Assembly: GCA_963710675.1 (NCBI GenBank)
Contig: CAVQBE010000019.1
Span: 1-64,000, forward strand
Reading direction: 5' to 3'
Length of the DNA: 64,000 nucleotides
From: JACCZX01 sp963710675
Lineage (GTDB): Bacteria > Pseudomonadota > Gammaproteobacteria > Burkholderiales > Burkholderiaceae_F
Part shown: piece after piece, positions 12,687-22,440 of the stretch
Position numbering within the stretch: the first letter of the stretch is position 1
Layout: every line of letters starts with the position of its first letter
The notes under the pieces: model-generated
What the model was told of the DNA's origin: nothing
The model's database searches: none
The model's input: only the letters and a program-made list of their open reading frames with translations
Program-made: the position numbers and the translations under genes

Positions 12687-13418
12687 GTCATAAGCCGCGT
12701 GGCCGAGGCGCTCTCCGCGCGCATGGAATTTGGTTACCGGCCGTGCGCACATAGGGTTTCGGGAAGTTGACGAGTAGCCGTCGTGCAAATTGACGAGCTT
12801 CGATTCTCCTGACAGCACTTGAAGGGCTTGCGCTGCGTAATCTTCCCAGTCCGTTGCGAAATGGACGTACCCGCCGGGCTTGAGCCGGGCCGCAAGCGTT
12901 GCGACGAACGCGGGTTGCAGCAAGCGCCGCTTTTGGTGCCGTTTTTTCGGCCACGGGTCGGGAAAGAAAATATGGATGCCCGCCAGCGAGCTCGGTGCGA
13001 TCATGTCGCGGACGACTTCAATGGCGTCGTGGTGCACGATACGAACGTTGGTAAGGTGATGCTCGTCAACGCCTTTGAGCAGCGCACCGACGCCTGCAGA
13101 AAAGACTTCTACGCCGAGAAAATTGATATCGGGCCGTGCTTGCGCGATCGCCACCGTCGTCTCGCCCATGCCGCATCCGATTTCGAGAACCGTTGGCGCG
13201 TCACGGTCGAACAGGCGAGCAAGATCGACGTGTATGGCCGAATAAGGAACGCCGAAGGTCGGCAGCAGCTGGTCAAACGCGTGCCGCTGCGCTTGAGTGA
13301 TGCGCCCACGCCGCAACGTAAAGCTGCGAATGTGCGGGTGTGCTGACTCGCCCGCCATCGAGCCCTCGGACGAACGTTGCGGCGCGGCGTCGACGCTAGC
13401 GAAAGGCCGACTGTTCAA
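12663..13418 (-). CDS. trmB: tRNA (guanine-N7-)-methyltransferase TrmB
   Basis: SAM-dependent enzyme that methylates G46 in the variable loop of many tRNAs. Clear motifs: SAM-binding VLEIGCGMGETTVAIAQ, and IHIFFPDPWPKKRHQKRRL, which carries the TrmB catalytic/tRNA-binding signature. Length is 251 residues, normal. The start overlaps the end of thiG (ATGA), so it is the last gene of the thiS-thiG-trmB operon. Its last 24 bases overlap the end of the AAA ATPase on the other strand. Confidence 0.95.
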   Translation of the reverse strand: MNSRPFASVDAAPQRSSEGSMAGESAHPHIRSFTLRRGRITQAQRHAFDQLLPTFGVPYSAIHVDLARLFDRDAPTVLEIGCGMGETTVAIAQARPDINFLGVEVFSAGVGALLKGVDEHHLTNVRIVHHDAIEVVRDMIAPSSLAGIHIFFPDPWPKKRHQKRRLLQPAFVATLAARLKPGGYVHFATDWEDYAAQALQVLSGESKLVNLHDGYSSTSRNPMCARPVTKFHARGERLGHAAYDLIFARRL

Positions 13419-14215
13419 GCCGCTTTGCTCGGTGCGATAACGCCGCTGGTGGGTGAGCTCGGGCTCGCGCTGTAGAGTTTTTTTGGCATGCGGCCGGCGA
13501 GAAACGCTTCGCGTCCGGCTTCAACGGCTTTGCCCATAGCACTTGCCATTTTTATCGGATGCTTTGCGTGCGCAACTGCAGTGTTCATCAGCACTCCGGC
13601 GCAGCCGAGCTCCATCGCAATCGTCGCATCGCTTGCGGTGCCGACGCCGGCATCGACAATGACCGGCACGGTGGCCTTCTCCAGGATCAGTTGAATATTC
13701 CAGGGATTCAGAATACCCATGCCCGAGCCGATCAATGAGGCCAGCGGCATCACTGCCACGCAACCGATCGACTGCAGCGTTTGCGCTTGAATCGGATCGT
13801 CGCTGCAGTAGACCATCACTTCAAAACCTTCGCGTACCAGTTGCTCGGCCGCCTTGATCGTCTCGGGCATGTTCGGATACAAAGTCTGCGGATCGCCCAG
13901 CACTTCGAGCTTGGTCAGCGCGTGGCCGTCGAGCAACTCGCGCGCCAGCCGCAGCGTACGTACGGCGTCGTCGGCTGTGTAGCAGCCGGCGCTGTTCGGC
14001 AACATCGTGTACTTCGAGGGCGGCAGCACGTCGAGCAGATTGGGCTCGCCCCGCGTCTGGCCGATGTTGGTGCGGCGGATCGCAACCGTAATGATCTCTG
14101 CGCCGCTGGCCTCGACCGCTAATTTCGTTTGGCTAAGGTCCTTGTACTTTCCGGTGCCGAGCAGCAATCGTGATTTGAAGCTGCGCGCGCCAATGATCAG
14201 GTCGTCGTTCATCAA
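13415..14215 (-). CDS. thiG: Thiazole synthase ThiG
   Basis: Forms the thiazole phosphate half of thiamin from deoxyxylulose phosphate, the sulfur on ThiS thiocarboxylate, and a glycine-derived imine. Visible signatures: SRLLLGTGKYKD at the start, the Schiff-base lysine region LTKLEVLGDPQTLYPN, VMVYCSDDPIQAQ, GCVAVMPLASLIGSGMGI, and the phosphate-binding VPVIVDAGVGTASDA. Length is 266 residues, with no defects. It overlaps thiS by 4 bases and trmB by 4 bases. No thiO or thiH, the source of the glycine imine, is in the window. Confidence 0.96.
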   Translation of the reverse strand: MMNDDLIIGARSFKSRLLLGTGKYKDLSQTKLAVEASGAEIITVAIRRTNIGQTRGEPNLLDVLPPSKYTMLPNSAGCYTADDAVRTLRLARELLDGHALTKLEVLGDPQTLYPNMPETIKAAEQLVREGFEVMVYCSDDPIQAQTLQSIGCVAVMPLASLIGSGMGILNPWNIQLILEKATVPVIVDAGVGTASDATIAMELGCAGVLMNTAVAHAKHPIKMASAMGKAVEAGREAFLAGRMPKKLYSASPSSPTSGVIAPSKAA

Positions 14216-14397
14216 CCGCCTCCTACCGCGATCACGATCTCGAGCCGATCGCCGGTGTTGAGCTCGGTCGAACCGTGCAGGCTCTTCGGCACGATCTCGC
14301 CGTTACGCTCGACGGCGACACGCTTGCCTGCCGTATCGAGCCTCGTAAGCAGCTGCGCGACAGTGGTCGACTGCGGCACATGGTGCGTACTGTCCAT
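14212..14397 (-). CDS. thiS: Sulfur carrier protein ThiS
   Basis: Ubiquitin-like carrier of the thiamin sulfur as a C-terminal thiocarboxylate. The 61-residue protein ends in GGG, the required terminal Gly-Gly. The body fits the family (VAQLLTRLDTAGKRVAVERNGEIV, LNTGDRLEIVIAVGGG). It is the first gene of thiS-thiG-trmB. I see no THI box upstream of it. Confidence 0.93.
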   Translation of the reverse strand: MDSTHHVPQSTTVAQLLTRLDTAGKRVAVERNGEIVPKSLHGSTELNTGDRLEIVIAVGGG

Positions 14398-14451
14398 TTA
14401 CCGCAACCGAGATAGAAGTCGTGTTCATGTTGCAGCAGTTTGCATTAGCTT

Positions 14452-14525
14452 TGGAGCGGGTGATGGGGATCGAACCCACGTCTTGAGCTTGGGAAGCTCA
14501 GGTCCTGCCATTGAACGACACCCGC
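14452..14525 (-). tRNA. tRNA-Gly (anticodon CCC)
   Basis: Read on the minus strand, it begins GCGGGTG and ends CACCCGCTCCA, giving a 7-bp acceptor stem with an encoded CCA. The anticodon arm is GAGC-TTCCCAA-GCTC with CCC at positions 34-36, as in E. coli glyU. The T-loop reads GTTCGATCC. Length is 74 bases with CCA. Confidence 0.96.
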
Positions 14526-14615
14526 GCATCCGAAAATCGAGCCAGGCCACAATTTACATCAGGGTTAGCGCGAACGCAGGCGCTGTAAGCAACTAGGCAT
14601 GGCACGCGACTAAGC

Positions 14616-14648
14616 CCCCGACTTCAAGCGGTTTGCGTGAAGTCGGGG
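14616..14648. repeat. 11-bp perfect inverted repeat upstream of the EF-hand gene
   Basis: CCCCGACTTCA and TGAAGTCGGGG flank an 11-base loop. No T-run follows on either side at once, so it is not a standard intrinsic terminator. It lies between the tRNA gene and the EF-hand gene, about 70 bases before the ATG. It could be an operator, an RNA hairpin in the leader, or a processing element. Confidence 0.6.
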
Positions 14649-14717
14649 ACGGGCGGGTTGTTGACCTAGGTAGCGCAATCCGATCGGAAAGGCACCTTAA
14701 CCACGTGGAGATGGACA

Positions 14718-15026
14718 ATGAGAAAAGCATGGCTTGCAATTCCGGCAATGGTGATGTGTATGGGCTTTGCGCCCGTGGCATCGGCCCAAGTAGGAGAGGA
14801 GATATTCAAGTTCGAAGACTTTTTCAAGATGGCCGACACCAATAAAGACGGCATGATGACCAAGCAGGAATTCATGAATGCCGCGGGTATGCGCTACGAC
14901 GCGATGATGGCCAAGATGAAGAAAATGCCTGGCGATAAGGGCAAGATGATGATGAAGGGCGACATGATGACCAAAGAGGGCGCCAAGATGTTCATCGATG
15001 AATGGAAGGTCTACAGCGGCTCCTAA
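14718..15026 (+). CDS. Secreted Met-rich EF-hand protein
   Basis: A 102-residue exported protein. A signal peptide (residues 1-23, cleaved after VASAQ or before) is followed by one good EF-hand loop, DTNKDGMMTKQEF (residues ~40-52), which should bind calcium. The mature part is unusually methionine-rich, with about 15 Met in roughly 79 residues, many in clusters such as AMMAKMKKM and KMMMKGDMM. Met clusters of this kind bind Cu(I) or Ag(I) in several periplasmic proteins, so metal buffering is possible but unproven. It is a single-gene unit with its own terminator. Confidence 0.7.
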   Translation: MRKAWLAIPAMVMCMGFAPVASAQVGEEIFKFEDFFKMADTNKDGMMTKQEFMNAAGMRYDAMMAKMKKMPGDKGKMMMKGDMMTKEGAKMFIDEWKVYSGS

Positions 15027-15041
15027 GTCGATACGCACTTG

Positions 15042-15070
15042 AAAAGGTCCGCAAGTCGCGGACCTTTTTT
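15042..15070 (+). terminator. Rho-independent terminator after the EF-hand gene
   Basis: Stem AAAAGGTCCGC / GCGGACCTTTT with a 5-base loop (AAGTC), running directly into a T-run (TTTTTTT). It starts 16 bases after the stop codon. The 200 bases from here to kup hold no other supported gene. Confidence 0.92.
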
Positions 15071-15270
15071 TGCGCCTGTTGGTATCGACTAACTGCCGCC
15101 AAAATTGGAAACGACCTGTCGGCGTTGGCCGCTTGAGCTAGATCAATCCTCGCTGCTGCCGAAGCACTCGCAGCCGTCGCGCGCTTGTGCAGTACGATGC
15201 AAGGCTTCGCCTTCGAGCATGTCGCTGCCACCTTGGCCTTATCCGACTGTTCTCCGCCTCGCCGGGTTCG

Positions 15271-17148
15271 ATGAACTCGTCGGATCACAAACTGTCCCCG
15301 GCTATTTTGCTGGCCGCACTCGGTGTCGCCTACGGCGATATCGGCACCAGCCCTCTTTACGCATTTAAGGAAAGTCTGACCGGCGAGCATGGCGTCGGCG
15401 TCACGGACGATGCCGTTTTTGGCGTTTTGTCGATGATCTTCTGGGCAATTACGCTGATCGTGTCCATCAAATACATGTTGCTGGTCTTGCGCGCTGACAA
15501 TGATGGAGAAGGCGGGATCTTGGCGTTACTGGCGCTGGTGCTGCGGCAAATCCCGGCTGCAGGTCGATTCCGTCAGGCGGCGGTTGTCGCGGGTCTGATT
15601 GGCGCTGCAATGTTTTTTGGCGAATGTGTGGTGACGCCCGCGATTTCGGTGCTTTCCGCGGCCGAGGGACTGAAGGTCGTTTCACCCGCCTTCACGCCGT
15701 ACGTCATTCCGCTGACGCTGATCGTGCTGGTCGCGCTATTTACGTTGCAGAGCAGGGGCACGGCAACGGTAGGGCGTGCGTTCGGACCGATCATGCTCGT
15801 GTGGTTCACGGTTCTCGGCGCGCTCGGGTTGTGGCAGATCGTCAACCACCCACAGGTGCTGGTTGCGCTGGACCCGATGTACGCACTGCGCTATGCCGCG
15901 GCCGAACCCGGTAGGACCTTCTTCGCCTTGGGCGCTGTGTTTCTCGCGCTGACAGGAGTGGAAGCCTTGTACGCAGACATCGGCCATCTTGGCGCGCATC
16001 CGGTTCGCACTGCCTGGTTCTGGGTCGTAATGCCTTGTCTGATCTTGAATTACTTCGGCCAAGGCGCGCTGGTCTTGTCAGATCCGAAAGCTGCGGCGAA
16101 TCCGTTTTTTCTGCTTGCCCCGAGCGAATTGCAGTTAGCGCTTGTGTTGCTTGCGACGGCCGCCACGATTATCGCGTCGCAGGCGGTTATTTCGGGTGCG
16201 TTCTCCATCGCAAGCCAGGCTATCAAGTTGGGCTTCTTGCCGCGCATGCAGACCGATTACACATCTAAAACCACGGCCGGGCAGATCTACATACCACTGA
16301 TCAATTTCATGTTGCTGCTGGTAGTCATCGTGTTGGTGCTGGGGTTCGGCAGTTCATCGAACCTCGCTGCCGCATATGGACTGGCCGTCGCTTCAACGAT
16401 CGTCGTTACGACACTCGGGGTGAGCATCATCGCGCGCTTCAAATGGGATTGGTCGCCATGGCGCGTGCTCGCGACGTTCGTTCCGCTACTGGCGATCGAG
16501 CTGATGTTCGTCGCTGCCAACAGCGCAAAAATTCCTACTGGCGGATGGTTCCCGATAACGTTTGCTGTCGTGCTGTATCTGGTGTTTGCCACATGGAAGC
16601 GCGGCCGCTCACTCGTCAATGGACAGCTTAAGAAGAATGGGATCGAGCTTGAGCCGTTTCTGAAGAGTCTGTCGCTATACCCGCCACAGCGTGTGGAAGG
16701 CACGGCGGTCTTTATGACGCTAGAGGCGGGCTATGTTCCGCACGCGCTCTTGCACAACCTGAAGCACAACCGTGTAATGCATGAGCGGGTTGTCTTCTTG
16801 ACAGCGATCAGTCGCACTGTTCCACATGTCGATCCTGCTTATATGACGGAGCTTCAGGACCTCGGTGACGGCTGTTACGCGGTAAAAGTCATGCTTGGGT
16901 TTCAGGATCCGTTCGACGTAACGTTCTTTCTTGGCGTGTTGACCCGCTATCACGATTTCGAATTGATTCCCGCCGAGACTTCGTTCTTTCTATCGCGGCA
17001 GGCAGTCGTTATCGGTAAAAAGAGCACGATGTCGGCATGGCGTCGCCGCCTGTTCGGCTGGATGCTGCGCAACGCGCAGCCGGCATCCGATTTCTTTCGT
17101 ATTCCGCCGAATCGCGCGATCGAGATCGGGACCCAGGTAGTCATTTAA
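15271..17148 (+). CDS. kup: Low-affinity potassium transport protein Kup
   Basis: Inner-membrane K+/H+ symporter of the KUP/HAK/KT family. The motif ALGVAYGDIGTSPLYAF sits at residues ~16-32, and about 12 hydrophobic spans follow (for example GLIGAAMFFGECVVTPAISVLSAAEGL and QGALVLSDP). A cytoplasmic C-terminal domain of about 150 residues ends the protein. I chose the ATG at 15271 because it gives 625 residues and starts just before the conserved motif as in E. coli Kup (622); the open frame runs further upstream to 15187 without family support. It appears to be transcribed on its own or with the acetyltransferase 18 bases downstream. Confidence 0.94.
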   Translation: MNSSDHKLSPAILLAALGVAYGDIGTSPLYAFKESLTGEHGVGVTDDAVFGVLSMIFWAITLIVSIKYMLLVLRADNDGEGGILALLALVLRQIPAAGRFRQAAVVAGLIGAAMFFGECVVTPAISVLSAAEGLKVVSPAFTPYVIPLTLIVLVALFTLQSRGTATVGRAFGPIMLVWFTVLGALGLWQIVNHPQVLVALDPMYALRYAAAEPGRTFFALGAVFLALTGVEALYADIGHLGAHPVRTAWFWVVMPCLILNYFGQGALVLSDPKAAANPFFLLAPSELQLALVLLATAATIIASQAVISGAFSIASQAIKLGFLPRMQTDYTSKTTAGQIYIPLINFMLLLVVIVLVLGFGSSSNLAAAYGLAVASTIVVTTLGVSIIARFKWDWSPWRVLATFVPLLAIELMFVAANSAKIPTGGWFPITFAVVLYLVFATWKRGRSLVNGQLKKNGIELEPFLKSLSLYPPQRVEGTAVFMTLEAGYVPHALLHNLKHNRVMHERVVFLTAISRTVPHVDPAYMTELQDLGDGCYAVKVMLGFQDPFDVTFFLGVLTRYHDFELIPAETSFFLSRQAVVIGKKSTMSAWRRRLFGWMLRNAQPASDFFRIPPNRAIEIGTQVVI

Positions 17149-17166
17149 ACATTTCAACAACGTCGC

Positions 17167-17628
17167 ATGCAGGTCGAGCCGTTCCTAATAGAGCCGCAGC
17201 GCCCGCGCGATCGAGCGCGTGTGATCGAGTTGCTGCACGAGGCACATTTGACGGACCACGATTGGCGCAGTGGTCAGGCGGCGGTCGATTTCCTCGTGAT
17301 GCGTGAGTCAGGCGAGGTTGTTGGCGCAATCGGCTTGCAACATGCGGGCGGTGCGGGCTTGTTGCGATCACTCGTGGTGGCGCCTTCGCTGCACAGGCAA
17401 GGCCGGGGTGCTGCATTGGTAGCAGCGGCAGAGCAGCTCGCCGTGCGCCGCGGAATGGACGACATGTACTTGCTGACGACGACGGTACCAGCGTTCTTCG
17501 CGATGCTCGACTACCTGCGGGTCGAGCGCGCGAGTGCTCCGCCAGCCGTACAGCAGACCGCGCAATTCTCGACGCTGTGTCCGACGTCTGCCGTCTGCAT
17601 GCACAAGCGGTTGCGGGTCACCCGCTGA
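17167..17628 (+). CDS. GNAT-family N-acetyltransferase (ArsN-like)
   Basis: A 153-residue acetyltransferase. Acetyl-CoA binding motif A is clear: LLRSLVVAPSLHRQGRGAALVAAAEQLA (the R/Q-x-x-G-x-G/A signature). It is preceded by VVGAIGLQH and followed by YLLTTTVPAFFAMLDYLRVERA. The layout resembles ArsN2-type acetyltransferases found with arsenic genes, but no ars gene is nearby, so the substrate is unknown. It starts 18 bases after kup. Confidence 0.75.
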   Translation: MQVEPFLIEPQRPRDRARVIELLHEAHLTDHDWRSGQAAVDFLVMRESGEVVGAIGLQHAGGAGLLRSLVVAPSLHRQGRGAALVAAAEQLAVRRGMDDMYLLTTTVPAFFAMLDYLRVERASAPPAVQQTAQFSTLCPTSAVCMHKRLRVTR

Positions 17629-17756
17629 CGGGCGTTCTGGTAGTGCGTTGTGGTGCTTGGAGTAGCAGGGTCTGCGACGATGCTTTTCAGCTGATTGCTT
17701 GCCCCAATTGACGCGGTGTGATGCGGACTCGGATGCCCTGAAGGGCTGGAGCCGTC

Positions 17757-20700
17757 ATGGAAAACGCAGTCGTTCGCACATCGCACATGCCCATCTGGGT
17801 CGGTGTGATTGTCGGCGCGCTGATTGGACTCACCAGCGCAATGAGTTTTCTTGCCGGCGTAACACTCGGGTTCGTGCTCGGCTACATGCTGTATGCGCGC
17901 AATCTGGCGTTAGCCGAGAACGGGCAATGGCAGAGGCGTTACGGTGCTCTGCTCGAGCGCGTTTCTCTGCTTGAGTACTCGGTCAAACGCCTGCAGTCAG
18001 ACCCGCAAGTAGTCGCCGAACTGAAATCGCTCGAGTCGACCGATGTCCCGAACATCACTCCCGAAACCACGTATGTCGAGGCGTCGCCGCGCACTCCTGA
18101 ACCACCGCAATATGTTCCGAGTTCAACCTGCGGTCGCATCGTCAGCGCCATCCGTTGCGCAGGCGACCTGGACCCACCCTAATGCAAGGGTGCGTGCTCC
18201 CGTCGCTGCTGTTAAAAAGGCTGGACCGTCCTTATTTGATAAGGCCATTGACGCGGCGAAGGCCTGGCTCTTTGGCGGCAATACTGTCGCCCGTGTCGGT
18301 CTGCTGGTCCTCTTTGTCGGCGTTGCGTTCCTGCTTCGTTACGTCGCCGAACGGACGCAGATTCCGATCGAGCTGCGACTGGTCGGTGTTGCGCTCGGCG
18401 CCGTCGCACTGCTTGTCATCGGCTGGCGCTTGCGCCATAAGCGTCCCGGCTATGCCGTCACTCTGCAAGGCGGTGCGATCGGCATTCTGTATCTGACGGT
18501 ATTTGCTGCTCTACGTCTGTACGACGTGTTGCCCCAGGTGCCGGCGTTCGCGTTACTCGCAGCACTTGCAGTGTTCTCCGGCGTGCTCGCGATTGCGCAG
18601 AACGCGCGTGCACTGGCAGCGCTCGGTGCGACCGGCGGTTTTCTGGCGCCGATATTGGTATCCAGCGGCGCGGGCCGTATCGAACTGCTGTTGTCGTTCT
18701 ATCTGCTGCTGAATCTCGGCGTGCTCGGCATCGCTTGGTTCCGTGCGTGGCGCGAGCTGAACTGGATCGGCTTTGCATTCACTTTCGGTGTGCTCGGAAC
18801 GTGGGTTGCGCAGCGCTACACCGCCGACCAATACCCGATGGCGCAGGGATTTCTGATCGCGTTCTGGTTGCTTTTCCTGGTTGTGTCCTTGCTGTACGCG
18901 CTACGTCAACCGCACGAAAGACGCGGCATCTTCGACACCACATTGATGTTTGCATTGCCGCTTGCAGCGTTCGGTATCCAGTCGCAACTGACCGATGGTT
19001 TGCAGCTTGCGTTGGCCGCAACCGTGGCCGCTGCGGCATACCTGACGAGCTCGGCGCTGTTGATGAAGCGCCGCGATGGGTCGTTGCGCATACTGGTTGA
19101 AGCGAATTTTGGTGTGGGCGTTGCATTGTTGACGCTCGCAGTGCCGCTTGCCGCGAGTTCGCAATGGACGGCCGCCGCATGGGCGCTCGAAGGTCTCGCG
19201 TTGCTGTGGGTCGGATCGCGACAGCAGCGAATCCTGCCGACGCTGGCGGGCCTGGTGCTGCACGCGGCCGGGCGCACTCGCGCTGCTGCATGCGCTGGAC
19301 ACCGGCGCGATCAACGCGCTTCCGCGATTCTCGGGTGTCACGTTAAATCTTGCGGTGTTCGCAGCGACTGCATTCGCGAGCGCGCTCGTATTCGCGCGTG
19401 GGGCGTTTGTGCCGGCGACATGGGGAGACAAAGGCGCTTCGTTCGCGCGCGCGCTGCCCTGGACGATGAGATTAGTCGGATGGGCGTGGGTAGTGCTGCT
19501 TGTTTGGCAGCCGCTGCCGTACCCGTGGTACGTCGTCGCATGGTGTGCGCTGGCAGCTGGGATTGATGGTGGCCAATCGCGCGCCGCAAGGATGAAGCCT
19601 TGGCACCCGAATGGATCGCTGGCGTTGCAATCATCGTTCTTGCCTGGCTTGCCACCGAAGCACGCGCCGGCGCGATGACGACCGTCGCTGCACAGCTCAG
19701 CGTGACGACGCTGCTCAGACTCGCAGTCACCGTGACGGCCATCAGTGCGGCACTGCTGTCGCTTGCGGGCGGTGCCAAGCAGCGAACCGCAGCCGCTGCG
19801 CTTCTTGCGCTGGGCGTTTTCGTATGGTTGTTTGCGCTGTTCGCAGAGACCTGGGCGCGCATCGACAATCAGTGGGCGGCTGCGCAGATTGCACTCGCGA
19901 TTCTCGCTGTGACGGCGGCAATGCTGATCTGGCTCGCGCGGAAACTTGAATGGACCTGGCCACTGAAGTTGTCCTGGGTTCATTTCGTTGCGCATATCGT
20001 GTTGGCTACAGCGGCTGTGACGATCGCGATCGACGCAGCGCAGATGCCAAGCCGTCATTACGGCTGGATCGTGTGGCCGCTGGCGTGGGCATTTTTCTAT
20101 GCGCGGCTGGCATGGGAAGAGCGTGCGCCTCTGCGCGTCCCGGACGCCATGAACTCGGTGCTGCACGTCGGCGGCCTATGGTTGCTTACGGCGATGGTTG
20201 CGGCGGAAGCGGCATTGCGTATCGACACGATTGCCGGTGACGGTTGGTTCCATGGACTATGGGGCGCGGTACCAGCGGTCGCGCTCTGGCTTGTCGTCCA
20301 GTACGCGATGCGGTGGCCAATGCGTGCCGCACCGTTCGCATACGCATCGATCGGCGCGCCAGGGTTTGCAATCTTCGCGTTGGCGTGGGTCCTGTTTGTC
20401 AGCGTGTTCACGCCCGGTGATCCGTCGCCTATTGGTTATCTGCCTCTGCTGAACCCGCTCGATCTTGCTTCATTGCTCGCACTTGCCGCGGTGTTGCGCT
20501 GGCATCTGGCGGACCGGCGCGCCGTCTGGCAGCGGCCCGTGCGCTACGCGTTAGGCATCGTTGCGTTTATCGCGCTTAATGCAACCGCATTACGCGCAGT
20601 CCACTTTCTGGCGGGCGTGCCCTGGAACCTCGATGCGCTGACCGAATCGCTGTTGGTCCAGGCGGTGTTGTCGCTGCTCTGGACAGCGACCGCGATGGCA

Positions 20701-20922
20701 TTGATGGTGCTTGCACACCGTCGCACGATGCGAGATTGGTGGGGCATCGGCGCCGCGCTGCTGGCAGCGGTGGTAGTGAAGCTGTTCTTTGTTGACCTAT
20801 CGGGGCAAGGCACGATCGAGCGCATCGTCTCGTTCGTCGGCGTGGGTGTGTTGATTCTGGTCATTGGCTATCTCGCGCCGGTGCCGCCGTCGCTACGACA
20901 ACCGGCAAGGGCTGCGACATGA
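17757..20922 (+). pseudogene. DUF2339 multi-span membrane protein, frame broken about three times
   Basis: A very hydrophobic protein of about 1050 residues when joined. N-terminus: two spans (MPIWVGVIVGALIGLTSAMSFLAGVTLGFVLGYMLYA), a short coiled region (LLERVSLLEYSVKRLQ) and a Pro/Ala-rich linker. The DUF2339 core follows with FGGNTVARVGLLVLFVGVAFLLRYVAE, then more than 20 spans ending LSGQGTIERIVSFVGVGVLILVIGYLAPVPP. Breaks lie near 18115, 19270 and 19580; the pieces between are uninterrupted, so indel errors are likely. Function is unknown. It overlaps the DUF3999 gene by 4 bases, the usual partner of this family. Confidence 0.85.
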
Positions 20923-22386
20923 GTCGCTGTTTGCTAAAGGCAATGCTCGTTGCGTCCACTTGCGCCGCATCCTTGGCAATGGCGCAAGCGCCGGGCAGCG
21001 CCGACTTTGCGCTGCGCCTGCCGGTGAAAACAAGCGGTGATGGCCTGCACGTACTTGAATTGCCGGAAGCCGTGTACCGCTCGGCGCAAGCCCCCGATCT
21101 TGCCGACCTGCGCATCTTCAACGCGCTGGATCAAGCTTTACCCATTGCTTTTGTTCCGCCGCCAGCGCCGGTAGCGCCGGCCGCGATTGCAATGGATCTA
21201 CGAATGGCCCGCCTGCCTGCAGAAAGCGCAGCGCGCGAGTCAATGCTGCGTGCATTTGCGCTTCGCTTTGAGCGCGATCGCGAGCGCGCGGTTGTCGAGA
21301 TCGGACCGCTGCCGCATGCAACGACACTCGGCGGCTACACCTGCATTGGGCGGCTATCTAATAGACGCACGGCCTTTAAAGGATTTAAAGGGTCGACTGG
21401 TGCTGTCATTTGCCTCGGCTGCAGACGATTACGCGGGCCGAGTCGAAATTGCTGGCAGCAACGACTTGGTTTCCTGGCGGCCCTTGGCGTCAGGGCCTTT
21501 GGCGCGAAGTCGTCGCCTCGGCGAACTCATCGAGCGCAACGAATTTGCACTCAATCGGCCGCCTGCGTTCATTCGCATTGGCTGGTCGTCCACGGACGCC
21601 CCGGACATCGAACGCGTTCATTTTCTCGAAGACGTCGCGGCGAGCGTTACTTTGCCCCGCGCTCAATTGGGTTCAACGTTATCGGCCGATCGTCGAAGCC
21701 TGTATGTCGAGGTACCGGAGGCGCTGCCGATCACGCGCTTCCTGATACGCGTACCTGAGCTGAATCGGGTGATCACCGCTCAGGTGTATCGGCACGATGC
21801 CGCACCTTCGCAGAAAGTGCGCCGCATCGGCATTGGACCGCGTCGGACCGAGGAGCACTGGCGGCCGGTCGGATCGGTCGAGGCGTTTCGGGTGTTGCGC
21901 GAGGGTGTCGAAATAGAAGGCGCGCCACTTGTACTGCCGGCTCGCACCGATCGATTGCGGTTTGATTTTCCGGCGCCGCTCGACGGAGCTACGCCGACGA
22001 TCGAAGCCGAGTGGCGTCCGGGTCGGCTGGTCTTTGCCGCACGCGCTCCGGGGCCTTACGTATTGGTAGCGGGTCGCCGCGACACGCCTTTCGGGCGCGG
22101 GCTTGATGCGCGCTCGGTACTCGCGGCGGACGATCCTGCAGGGGCCCGGTTGCCGATTGCCATTGTCGAAGCGGATAGTTCGATCACCGCACAGCAGTTG
22201 CGCACCCAGCGTATTGCGAGTGAAGCGCAGTGGTCGAGATATTTACTGTGGGGAGTCCTAGCGATTGCGATTACCGCGCTTGCCTGGATGGCGTGGCGCC
22301 TGTCGGGTCAGCTGCGTCAGAATGGATTGTCCGGGACCGACGACCGCCATCTAAAGTCAGATGTCCCCAACGGCGAGCCAAAATAA
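20919..22386 (+). CDS. DUF3999 membrane-anchored periplasmic protein (one frame break near 21335)
   Basis: A signal peptide (residues 1-22, ending LAMAQA) is followed by an extracytoplasmic beta-rich region (DFALRLPVKTSGDGLHVLELPEAVYRSAQAPDLADLRIFNA), typical of DUF3999. Near 21335 the frame changes, around a duplicated GGCGGCTA word. The protein continues GGYLIDARPLKDLKGRLVLSF to a C-terminal span (YLLWGVLAIAITALAWMAWRL) and a polar tail. Joined length is about 488 residues. Its start overlaps the DUF2339 stop (ATGA). The conserved pairing suggests the two act together in the envelope; the process is not known. Confidence 0.85.
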
Positions 22387-22389
22387 AAG

Positions 22390-22424
22390 CGGCCGGCGGC
22401 AGGTTCTCCCTACCGCCGGCCGCA
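22390..22424. terminator. Strong GC hairpin between convergent genes
   Basis: Perfect 11-bp stem GCGGCCGGCGG / CCGCCGGCCGC around a 13-base loop, placed between the DUF3999 stop and the stop of the small gene on the other strand. There is no T-run, but the position fits a shared bidirectional terminator. Confidence 0.6.
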
Positions 22425-22440
22425 GCAAGAAACACCGGTC

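Noticed and set aside
14616..14648. Intrinsic terminator
   Set aside because: The stem is perfect but no T-run follows on either strand.
15187..15270. 28-residue N-terminal extension of Kup
   Set aside because: No family support and no clear ribosome site; the ATG at 15271 gives the standard Kup start and length.
18901..20166. 421-codon minus-strand open frame across DUF2339
   Set aside because: Antisense shadow with no recognisable domain; the plus strand shows continuous transmembrane segments.
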